Positions 1 through 5,057 of a stretch of 5,345 bases of DNA are shown here, in pieces (position 1 is the first letter of the stretch; every line of letters begins with the position of its first letter). The notes beneath the pieces are model-generated. The model saw nothing but the letters and a program-made list of their open reading frames with translations. It ran no database searches and was not told the DNA's origin. This DNA is from Ignavibacteriales bacterium (GTDB taxonomy: Bacteria > Bacteroidota > Ignavibacteria > Ignavibacteriales > Ignavibacteriaceae). The translations under genes were made by a program, and so were the position numbers. The stretch covers positions 1 to 5,345 of the forward strand of contig JAGUXE010000111.1 in assembly GCA_020061995.1 (NCBI GenBank), read 5' to 3'.

Positions 1-1
1 A

Positions 2-364
2 GGGAAATACTCATACAGATTAATCCAGACCGACTTTGACGGAAAGACAAACTACAGCAGAGAAATAGAAGTAGATGTAACTAATCCGAGAGAATATGCT
101 CTTTACCAAAACTATCCGAACCCGTTTAACCCGACAACTGTGATAAGTTATTCATTACCGGAGAAATCAGAAGTAACGATAAGAATCTACAGTTCATTGG
201 GCGAATATATCGGAATGATAGAACAAGGGACAAAGGAAGCCGGATATTACCGAATCGATTTTGATGGTAAACAGCTTACAAGCGGAACTTACATCTATCA
301 GTTACGAGCTACCGGAACAAACAACACATTTACTGATACAAAGAAGATGTTGTTTATTAAGTAA
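2..364 (+). CDS. C-terminal part of a T9SS-secreted protein (type A sorting domain), 5' truncated by window edge
   Basis: The frame is open from base 2 and ends at the TAA at 362-364, giving the last 120 residues of a longer protein. The first ~30 visible residues (GKYSYRLIQTDFDG...) look like the strand-rich segment that usually precedes the tail in surface proteins of this group. Residues 38-44 are YPNPFNP followed by TTVISYSLP, the hallmark opening of the T9SS type A (Por secretion) C-terminal domain. The rest (VTIRIYSSLGEYI, SGTYIYQLRA, closing TKKMLFIK) fits the FlgD-like beta sandwich and the lysine-ended tail. In this family the domain directs a Sec-exported protein across the outer membrane and is usually cleaved on arrival. 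The catalytic or binding part lies outside the window, so the protein's own function is unknown. The ATG at 140 is internal to the domain and is not a real start. A strong terminator follows 29 nt after the stop. A degenerate copy of the last 19 codons occurs at 3167-3223. Confidence 0.93.
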   Translation, partial: GKYSYRLIQTDFDGKTNYSREIEVDVTNPREYALYQNYPNPFNPTTVISYSLPEKSEVTIRIYSSLGEYIGMIEQGTKEAGYYRIDFDGKQLTSGTYIYQLRATGTNNTFTDTKKMLFIK

Positions 365-392
365 AATTAAGTTGATAATTAGTCACTTCATT

Positions 393-425
393 AAACCCGA
401 ACCTTTAACCCGGTTCGGGTTTTTT
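393..425 (+). terminator. Rho-independent terminator of the T9SS gene
   Basis: The arms 393-403 (AAACCCGAACC) and 412-422 (GGTTCGGGTTT) pair perfectly over 11 bp around an 8-nt loop and run into six Ts (420-425). The hairpin starts 29 nt after the T9SS stop codon. Read on the minus strand it lacks a proper U-run, so it serves the plus strand. Between it and the kinase stop at 631 (426-630) I see only AT-rich spacer and no convincing minus-strand terminator. Confidence 0.92.
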
Positions 426-630
426 GTTATTATGAAGTAAGTTTCGAATTAAGTATTAGCTCCCTCTTTTTTAATGAGTGGAGTAATATTCTCAAATATT
501 TTTTTTGCTTTGCATGAGTAAGATGTTAAGATCTTGTGTCAACTTTTCAGTGTAAATGTCGAGCTGCAATGTTGGGGAATATTTTCTTTAATTATAAATA
601 AAAAAAATCATGTCGTTAAAACTTAAGTTA

Positions 631-2859
631 TCAGGAATCGAAAATGAGTTTTACTTTTGTCCCGACATTTTTTTGACTGGTTATATTGATATCTATTTTA
701 TTCAAGTCACAATACTTTTTGGTTAATGCGAGTCCCAATCCATTCCCCTCAAAGGTACGCCCATATCCCCCCTCTTCTTGAATAAATGGTTCATATAGAT
801 AGGGGAAATAAGATTCACTGATACCTATCCCGGTATCTTCGATTTCAATTGCCGTTAGTCCATTGATTTTAATCAGATTAATAATAATCTCTCCCTCTTC
901 TGTATAAGTATAAGCATTATCAACAATATTATTAAGTATCTGAAATGTTGAATTTCTATCCAGCTTCACTGGAAAATGGGAATCTTCAAAACTCACATTA
1001 AATCTTAATCCCTTCGAGAGTATTTTTGATTTATAGTTCATTACAACTTGATTTAAAACATCTTTAAGATCAAAATTTTCTTTTTTATAATTGTAGGATC
1101 CAGAGGTTAGCTCTGCCATTTTAAGAATGGATTCGACGGTTTTAATTAATCTTGAAGAGGAAATCTTAATTTCTGCAAATCTCTCACGCAACTCCGGATA
1201 AAGGTTCGCCTCCTCACTGAACAACATCGAAAACTGTCCAAGAATTCCGGTAAGAGGAGTACGAATTTCGTGAGTCATTTGCGCAAGAAATTCTGATTTT
1301 AATCTATCCGATCTCTCAGCATTCTCTTTTGCTATAATCGATTCACTTTCGGCACGTCTTCTTTCTGCAATTTCAGTCAGTAAATCCTTGGTTCGTTCAT
1401 CTACCACTTTTTCAAGATGAAGCTGGTATTCTTCAAGTTTTGCTTCATTTATTCTCAATTCCTTTTCGACTTTCTCACGCATCTGAATGTTCTTTTGGAG
1501 TAGAATATTATCTTTACGCTTTTTCTGGAAAGTGATTACAATAAAGACTAACATACCGCTTAACAATATCAAGAAACCCACAAGTGCTGCAAGTACAATC
1601 TCATTATATTGATTTTCCTTACTTAATATTTCTACTTGTTTTTCTTTTATAATCAGATGCTGTTTAACCTCAAGTTCCTCAATTTGTTTTTTTGTTGAAG
1701 CAGCAAATATTGAATCTTTCAGCTCGCTCGCTTTTATATATGTTTCTAATGCAGATCTATAATCATTCGCTGCTTCATAACTACTTGCTAATTGAAATAA
1801 ATAATTTTTCTGCTCATCCAGTACTCCGAGTTGATCAAATTTTTCTACTGCTGATTTAAAGTAGGAAATTGAATTGTCAAGTAATCTGTCTCTTTCAGCA
1901 GTGCTCTTTATTTTCCCTTCATCAAGCGCCATTTTATAATTTAGTATTCCCAGGCTCCCATATTGATAAGCTACACCATATTCATCCTTTAACTGTTGAG
2001 CAATTGAAAGGGCTTCATTGATTGCTGATTCTGCTTTTGAATAGTTCTTCAAACTTATATAAACCAAACCTAGATTACCGAGGTTAGTATAATAATTGAG
2101 TTGATCATTCATTTCTTTAAATATTTGGATTGCTTGAGCATAATACTTAAGAGCTTTTGTGTAATCTCTCTGTTTTTCATAGATTATAGCAAGATTTCCA
2201 TACTGAATTGCCGACTCTACCTTTGCACCTACTTTTTCGGTGTAGTTAAGTGCAGTAGTAAAACTTGCAAGAGCTTTATCATATTCATTCAGTGTACCGT
2301 ATAAAATTCCCATGTGACCTGAGATTTTGGCTACACCATTTTTGTCATTTATGCTTTCATAAATTAACAGGGCATCATTAAAGTTCTCTAAAGATTTTGA
2401 AAAATTGGAAATATTAAAGTATGATATTCCAAGTTTGCGATAGGTATCTGCTAAACCACTCTGATTATTTTCCAATCGAAATATGTTTAATGCACGCTGG
2501 TGTTTTTCTATAGAACCGGAAATATCCCCCTTAAATCTCATTGACTCACCAATGTTATTTAGGGCAACCCCTTGTTCATTTTTCAAATTTAACTTTGAAG
2601 CTAAAGAAAAAGCAGAATCTCCAAACAGAATTCCTTTTTCAAAATCGATTACAGCATAATTCCATGAAATCGCATTTAATAGACGAACTCTTTCGGCATT
2701 ATTCTTTTCGTTATTTAAACTGTCGATGAGGATCTTTAAAGTCGGATTCTCTAAAAGAGGTGAATCAGATTGGACACGTCCAAAAATCTGAACAAAATTC
2801 AGAGACAAAATAAGCAACCAGAAGATGGTTTTTAATAATTTATGAAATGAATGAAACAT
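631..2859 (-). CDS. TPR-containing membrane sensor histidine kinase
   Basis: This 742-residue protein is complete. Residues 1-27 form a signal peptide (basic start, LLKTIFWLLILSLNFVQIFG), which supports the ATG at 2859; no clear Shine-Dalgarno precedes it. Residues ~57-385 hold about seven or eight TPR-like helical pairs (for example YEKQRDYTKALKYYAQAI at 227-244), so the sensor part should lie outside the inner membrane. One transmembrane segment spans ~421-444 and is followed by a basic KKRK stop and a coiled coil (~450-520). The kinase core has the H-box MTHEIRTPL with phospho-acceptor H530, the N-box NIVDNAYTYT (N648), the G1 box IEDTGIGI (D675), the F-box region PFIQEE and the G2 box GNGLGLAL (705-712). 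All key residues are present, so the kinase should be active. There is no receiver or output domain and no response regulator in the window, so it appears to be an orphan kinase with a partner elsewhere. The signal it senses is unknown. Confidence 0.95.
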   Translation of the reverse strand: MFHSFHKLLKTIFWLLILSLNFVQIFGRVQSDSPLLENPTLKILIDSLNNEKNNAERVRLLNAISWNYAVIDFEKGILFGDSAFSLASKLNLKNEQGVALNNIGESMRFKGDISGSIEKHQRALNIFRLENNQSGLADTYRKLGISYFNISNFSKSLENFNDALLIYESINDKNGVAKISGHMGILYGTLNEYDKALASFTTALNYTEKVGAKVESAIQYGNLAIIYEKQRDYTKALKYYAQAIQIFKEMNDQLNYYTNLGNLGLVYISLKNYSKAESAINEALSIAQQLKDEYGVAYQYGSLGILNYKMALDEGKIKSTAERDRLLDNSISYFKSAVEKFDQLGVLDEQKNYLFQLASSYEAANDYRSALETYIKASELKDSIFAASTKKQIEELEVKQHLIIKEKQVEILSKENQYNEIVLAALVGFLILLSGMLVFIVITFQKKRKDNILLQKNIQMREKVEKELRINEAKLEEYQLHLEKVVDERTKDLLTEIAERRRAESESIIAKENAERSDRLKSEFLAQMTHEIRTPLTGILGQFSMLFSEEANLYPELRERFAEIKISSSRLIKTVESILKMAELTSGSYNYKKENFDLKDVLNQVVMNYKSKILSKGLRFNVSFEDSHFPVKLDRNSTFQILNNIVDNAYTYTEEGEIIINLIKINGLTAIEIEDTGIGISESYFPYLYEPFIQEEGGYGRTFEGNGLGLALTKKYCDLNKIDINITSQKNVGTKVKLIFDS

Positions 2860-3021
2860 TTAGCTTTCTTTATTACTTCTCTAATCTTTTATATTATCGG
2901 AATTTTTCTGACAATGTTTATAGATTACACCCTCTTTGTCAACTCTTTTCGATTATAATTCAGTTTCCAAATTATTTTTATTTATACATTATTCACAATT
3001 TAACAAAGAAATTGAATTAAC

Positions 3022-3058
3022 AAAAAAAGCTCAGTTGTTTTTTCGACACCTGAGCTTT
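3022..3058 (-). terminator. Minus-strand intrinsic terminator upstream of the kinase
   Basis: The arms 3026-3034 (AAAGCTCAG) and 3050-3058 (CTGAGCTTT) pair over 9 bp with a 15-nt loop. On the minus strand the hairpin leads into seven Us (A-run 3022-3028); on the plus strand there is no T-run. It therefore ends transcription entering from higher coordinates, before the kinase gene that starts at 2859. No complete minus-strand gene remains to its right, only the short fragment at 3083-3160, so it looks like the leftover terminator of a lost gene. It could instead act as an attenuator for the kinase, but that would need a promoter to its right. Confidence 0.7.
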
Positions 3059-3082
3059 AATAATCAACGTAAAATAGAAAGG

Positions 3083-3160
3083 TTACGTCAATTTGAATTC
3101 GGCTTTAAGATTTTCAACTGCCACTATCAACCTATCAGAATCCGTTCTTGCCAACATCCG
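3083..3160 (-). pseudogene. Possible C-terminal remnant of an unidentified minus-strand gene
   Basis: Read on the minus strand, 3160 to 3083 encodes RMLARTDSDRLIVAVENL followed by KAEFKLT and a TAA stop. The composition is protein-like (amphipathic, charged). The stop lies 24 nt before the well-formed minus-strand terminator at 3022-3058, the usual arrangement for a gene end. Upstream in the same frame the sequence becomes antisense to the T9SS-tail relic, so any gene homology should end near 3154-3160. I do not recognise the family. The plus strand has another short protein-like frame here ending at 3179, so the assignment is tentative and rests mainly on the terminator. Confidence 0.33.
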
Positions 3161-3223
3161 ATACAAGCTGCCGGAATAAACAACACACTCACTGATACGA
3201 AGAAGATGTTATTTATAAAGTAA
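3154..3223 (+). pseudogene. Truncated relic of a T9SS sorting-domain gene tail
   Basis: From about 3154 to the TAA at 3221-3223 the sequence resembles the end of the first gene in the window. Over the last 57 bp (3167-3223 against 308-364) I count 50 identities, with no gap. The frame is kept, reading AAGINNTLTDTKKMLFIK against ATGTNNTFTDTKKMLFIK, and several of the changes are silent. The YPNPFNP motif and everything before it are missing. The open frame does run back to 2936, but that part resembles no sorting domain and crosses the minus-strand terminator. This is therefore the tail of a once larger gene, still followed by its terminator, and not a working protein. Confidence 0.75.
3167..3223 (+). 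repeat. 57-bp direct repeat of the T9SS gene end (other copy at 308-364)
   Basis: The copy at 308-364 is the intact gene end and this one is the relic; they match at 50 of 57 positions by eye. The two copies point the same way and bracket the whole kinase gene, about 2.9 kb apart. They may simply be two paralogous sorting domains, since such tails are abundant in these genomes. Confidence 0.8.
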
Positions 3224-3248
3224 CAATCTCTCCATCAAAACTGTATTT

Positions 3249-3278
3249 AAGCCCGAACTTATTTGCTCGGGCTTTTTT
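3249..3278 (+). terminator. Rho-independent terminator behind the T9SS-tail relic
   Basis: The arms 3249-3256 (AAGCCCGA) and 3267-3274 (TCGGGCTT) pair over 8 bp with a 10-nt loop, followed by six Ts (3273-3278). It starts 26 nt after the relic's stop codon, almost the same distance as the terminator behind the intact T9SS gene (29 nt). This supports the view that a whole gene end was preserved. The first palindromic repeat unit begins only 13 nt further on. Confidence 0.88.
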
Positions 3279-3290
3279 GTTGGAGAAGTT

Positions 3291-3554
3291 TATGTCACCC
3301 CTTCGGGGTTCTGGTTGTTGGATGTGTCCGATTTTGTTACAATCATTTCACCCCTTCGGGGTTTATCAATCCTATTTTGATATTCGTATTAAGACAGCGT
3401 TAATCCATATTGGGCTTAAATTTTCAATTAACATTTCAATTGCAAAAATATTTTTTCATATCGATGCAACTAATCCCGAAGGGATGACATGATTATAGAA
3501 TTTGTTAACCCAAAAACCACCACCAAACCCCGAAGGGGTGATATAAACATCATT
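3291..3554 (+). repeat. Palindromic repeat unit A (four hairpins)
   Basis: The four 13-nt hairpins lie at 3297-3309, 3350-3362, 3473-3485 and 3527-3539. The first two read ACCCC-TTC-GGGGT, the third ATCCC-GAA-GGGAT and the fourth ACCCC-GAA-GGGGT. Gaps between them are 40, 110 and 41 bp. The left and right halves are imperfect reverse complements: TATGTCACCCC at the left end answers GGGGTGATATA at the right, and the similarity runs on to about 3554 (ATAAACATCAT). A smaller inverted repeat ATCAA/TTGAT follows the second hairpin. The unit starts 13 nt after a terminator, a typical intergenic site for such repeats. An open frame at 3277-3492 crosses the unit but is not a gene. Confidence 0.9.
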
Positions 3555-3578
3555 ATAAATCGAAGAATAATTTATAAT
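3552..3578. other. AT-only hairpin on the right flank of unit A
   Basis: ATTATAAAT (3552-3560) pairs perfectly with ATTTATAAT (3570-3578) around a 9-nt loop and is followed by four Ts. It touches the end of unit A and precedes the transposase leader. It could be a weak terminator, or one of the imperfect hairpins that Y1 transposases bind near their element ends. Units B and C lack an obvious counterpart. Confidence 0.4.
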
Positions 3579-3647
3579 TTTTCTTGGCTAAAAACCGGAT
3601 ACGTAATAGCCCTAATAAATGAATTTTTGTTATCTTAAATCTTTAAT

Positions 3648-3665
3648 TTTTCGAATATCCGAAAA
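3648..3665. other. Small hairpin in the transposase leader
   Basis: TTTTCG (3648-3653) and CGAAAA (3660-3665) form a 6-bp stem with a 6-nt loop, about 72 nt before the transposase start. A structured leader or element end is possible, but the stem is short and AT-rich. In the rest of the leader (3579-3737) I see no convincing promoter match; a TAGG at 3727-3730 stands seven bases before the ATG and may be a weak ribosome binding site. Confidence 0.25.
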
Positions 3666-3737
3666 GGAAAAATGTTTTACTCTTAATCTACATAATCTGA
3701 AACTCCATAACATCAAAATAAATTTCTAGGTAAAAAT

Positions 3738-4199
3738 ATGTCGGGAACTTTTTCACAATTGTATATACATATAGTTTTTGCTGTGAAGGGAAGAGAAAAC
3801 CTGATTTCTAATTTATGGAAAGATGAACTCCATAAATATATTGTTGGTATCATCACGGGAAAGGATCAGAAATCTATAATAGTCAACGGAATGCCCGATC
3901 ATATCCATGCATTCGTTGGATTAAAGGCTGCTATGAGAATTTCGGATCTTGTAAGAGATATAAAAAACAATTCGTCAAAATTTATTAATGACAATAAATG
4001 GATAAGAGGAAAGTTCGCCTGGCAGGAAGGATATGGGGTATTTAGTTATTCTCACTCTCAAATTGAGAATGTTTATAATTATATTTTGAATCAAGAGGAG
4101 CATCACAAAAAAAGAAGCTTTAAAGAAGAATATCTTGAATTGCTAAAAAAATTCGAGATAGAATATAATCAGAAATATCTGTTTGACTGGATAGAATAA
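3738..4199 (+). CDS. Y1 (HUH) transposase, IS200/IS605 / REP-associated type
   Basis: This 153-residue protein has the length of a single-domain IS200/IS605 TnpA. The HUH metal-binding motif is in GMPDHIHAFVGL (H55 and H57). The catalytic tyrosine is most likely Y115 in YILNQEEHH, matching the YIxxQ pattern of the family with Q119 in place. The order (N-terminal strand SQLYIHIVFAVKGR, HUH, then ISDLVRDIK, then KFAWQEGYGVFSYS before the tyrosine helix) fits the family throughout. Such enzymes cut and join single-stranded DNA through a 5'-phosphotyrosine link and recognise DNA hairpins. No frameshift or missing catalytic residue is visible, so the gene is likely functional. There is no TnpB partner. 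The start at 3738 matches the usual N-terminus of relatives. The gene lies between palindromic units A and B, and the first hairpin of B begins 8 nt after the stop codon, which makes these repeats its probable substrates. Confidence 0.93.
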   Translation: MSGTFSQLYIHIVFAVKGRENLISNLWKDELHKYIVGIITGKDQKSIIVNGMPDHIHAFVGLKAAMRISDLVRDIKNNSSKFINDNKWIRGKFAWQEGYGVFSYSHSQIENVYNYILNQEEHHKKRSFKEEYLELLKKFEIEYNQKYLFDWIE

Positions 4200-4200
4200 T

Positions 4201-4451
4201 TATGCCACCCCTTCGGGGTTCTGGTTGTTGGTCATCTTCGATTTTGTTACAATCATTTCACCCCTTCGGGGTTATTCAATCCTATTTTGATATTTGGATT
4301 AATGAAGCGTTGGTTCATATTGTTTTTTTTATCGACATTTTTATTACAGAATAGAAATATCTCATATCAATGCCATTAATCCCGTGGGGATGATATGTTT
4401 ATAGAAATTGGTAACCTAAAAACGAAGACAAAACCCCGTCGGGGTGATATG
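4201..4451 (+). repeat. Palindromic repeat unit B (four hairpins), abutting the transposase stop
   Basis: The hairpins lie at 4207-4219, 4260-4272, 4379-4391 and 4433-4445, with gaps of 40, 106 and 41 bp. All stems are perfect. The third and fourth loops are GTG and GTC where units A and C have GAA. The stretch between hairpins 2 and 3 has drifted most from A and C (T-rich around 4321-4330). The left end reads TATGCCACCCC where the others have TATGTCACCCC. The unit begins within two bases of the stop codon, so its hairpins will be transcribed in the 3' end of the transposase mRNA, where they could slow 3' decay. Confidence 0.9.
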
Positions 4452-4486
4452 ATGTTTTTGTTAAATCAATCTTAATGATGATTTTT

Positions 4487-4742
4487 TATGTCACCCCTAC
4501 GGGGTTCTGGTTGTTGGTTGTGTCCGGTTATATTACAATCATTTCACCCCTTCGGGGTTTATCAATTCCATTTTGATATTTGCATTAAGACAGCGATAAT
4601 TCATATTGGATTTATCTTTTTAATTAACATTTTAATTGCAAAAATAATTGTTTCATATTGATGCAATTAATCCCGAAGGGATGACATGATTATAGAATAG
4701 GTAAATCTAAAAACACAACAAAACCCCGAAGGGGTGATATAA
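4487..4742 (+). repeat. Palindromic repeat unit C (four hairpins)
   Basis: The hairpins lie at 4493-4505, 4546-4558, 4670-4682 and 4723-4735, with gaps of 40, 111 and 40 bp. The first loop is TAC; the others are TTC, GAA and GAA. The unit is closer to A than to B (shared ATTAAGACAGCG and ATTGCAAAAATA inside). The interior contains TTAATTGC and GCAATTAA as an inner inverted repeat near its right side. It follows unit B with 47 bp between their outer hairpins and precedes unit D with 44 bp. Confidence 0.9.
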
Positions 4743-4773
4743 TGTTTTTTGGGTTTTGAATTGTTGTGATGTT

Positions 4774-4860
4774 TATGTCACCCCTTCGGGGTTATGGTTG
4801 TTGGATGTGTTCGGTTATGTGACAATCATTTCACCCCTTCGGGGTTTATTAAATCCTATT
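4774..4860 (+). repeat. Half repeat unit D (left arm only)
   Basis: Only hairpins 1 and 2 are present (4780-4792 and 4833-4845, 40 bp apart, loops TTC). The match to A and B continues to AATCCTATT (4852-4860) and then stops, because the next bases CCACGG replace the expected TTGATATT. No right arm occurs before the window end. The unit was broken by deletion, insertion or recombination with the unrelated sequence that follows. Confidence 0.88.
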
Positions 4861-4866
4861 CCACGG

Positions 4867-4890
4867 CTGTCGAGAACCACTTCTCGACAG
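4867..4890. repeat. Strong 10-bp hairpin of a different type at the edge of the repeat array
   Basis: CTGTCGAGAA (4867-4876) pairs perfectly with TTCTCGACAG (4881-4890) around CCAC. It is unrelated to the CCCC/GGGG hairpins and starts six bases after the break in unit D. There is no T-run, so it is not an intrinsic terminator. It may be a member of a second interspersed repeat family or an end of the sequence that cut unit D. From 4891 to 4977 I see no gene with any support; several short frames are open but none can be recognised. Confidence 0.7.
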
Positions 4891-4977
4891 AGGAAGCAGT
4901 AAAACTAAAATTTACATAATCAGCGAAGGGTTTGAAACGAGGTCAGCAAAAACATCCGCAAAGTTTTTAAAGTCTAC

Positions 4978-5006
4978 TTGTCTTTTTTTTTGATTTTGTA
5001 TATTTG
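4978..5006 (+). promoter_or_regulatory. Bacteroidota-type promoter for the lipoprotein gene
   Basis: TATATTTG at 4999-5006 is an exact match to the -7 consensus TAnnTTTG of the Bacteroidota primary sigma factor. A TTG at 4978-4980 stands 18 bases upstream, close to the expected spacing for the -33 TTTG element. Transcription would start near 5012-5014 and leave a leader of about 45 nt. Before the ATG at 5058 there is only a weak AGG (5050-5052). Confidence 0.6.
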
Positions 5007-5057
5007 GAAGGCACACATAATAATCTTTGCATTTTTATATTAACTCAATAGGCAATT

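Larger units (their letters stand above)
3291..4860. mobile_element. REP-like array with its own Y1 transposase (units A, B, C and half unit D)
   Basis: The block consists of repeat unit A, a transposase gene, then units B and C and half a unit D, all repeats in the same orientation. Unit B begins directly after the transposase stop. The arrangement resembles the REP/RAYT systems of other bacteria, where a single-copy Y1 transposase gene sits between palindromic repeats that it can mobilise without carrying them as a classical insertion sequence. Here each repeat is unusually large and has four hairpins. Whether A-transposase-B moves as one element cannot be told from one locus; I see no obvious target duplication at 3291 and 4860, and IS200/IS605-type enzymes do not make one. 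Confidence 0.7.

Noticed and set aside
484..503. AATATT inverted repeat followed by a T-run as a terminator in the spacer after the T9SS gene.
   Set aside because: The stem is six A/T pairs only and no gene on the plus strand leads into it after the strong terminator at 393-425.
2101..2729. Two plus-strand frames inside the kinase gene (2101-2304 and 2541-2729).
   Set aside because: They are antisense to well-defined TPR coding sequence and have low-complexity, unrecognisable translations.
2880..2945. A TTGACA-like and TATAAA-like pair on the minus strand as promoter of the kinase.
   Set aside because: The spacing is about 14 bp, too short for a sigma-70-type promoter, and no TAnnTTTG match is present at a fitting distance.
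2936..3223. A 95-codon frame ending in the T9SS-like tail, as a possible small secreted protein.
   Set aside because: There is no signal peptide and no YPNPFNP motif. The frame runs through a minus-strand terminator, and only its last ~20 residues match a sorting domain.
3277..3492. A 71-codon plus-strand frame across repeat unit A.
   Set aside because: It coincides with the hairpins, has no protein-family look, and the hairpin sequence itself is under structural rather than coding constraint.
3291..4860. A CRISPR array, because of short repeats at regular distance.
   Set aside because: The conserved element is a hairpin in both orientations, the sequences between the hairpins are themselves repeated from unit to unit, and there are no cas genes.
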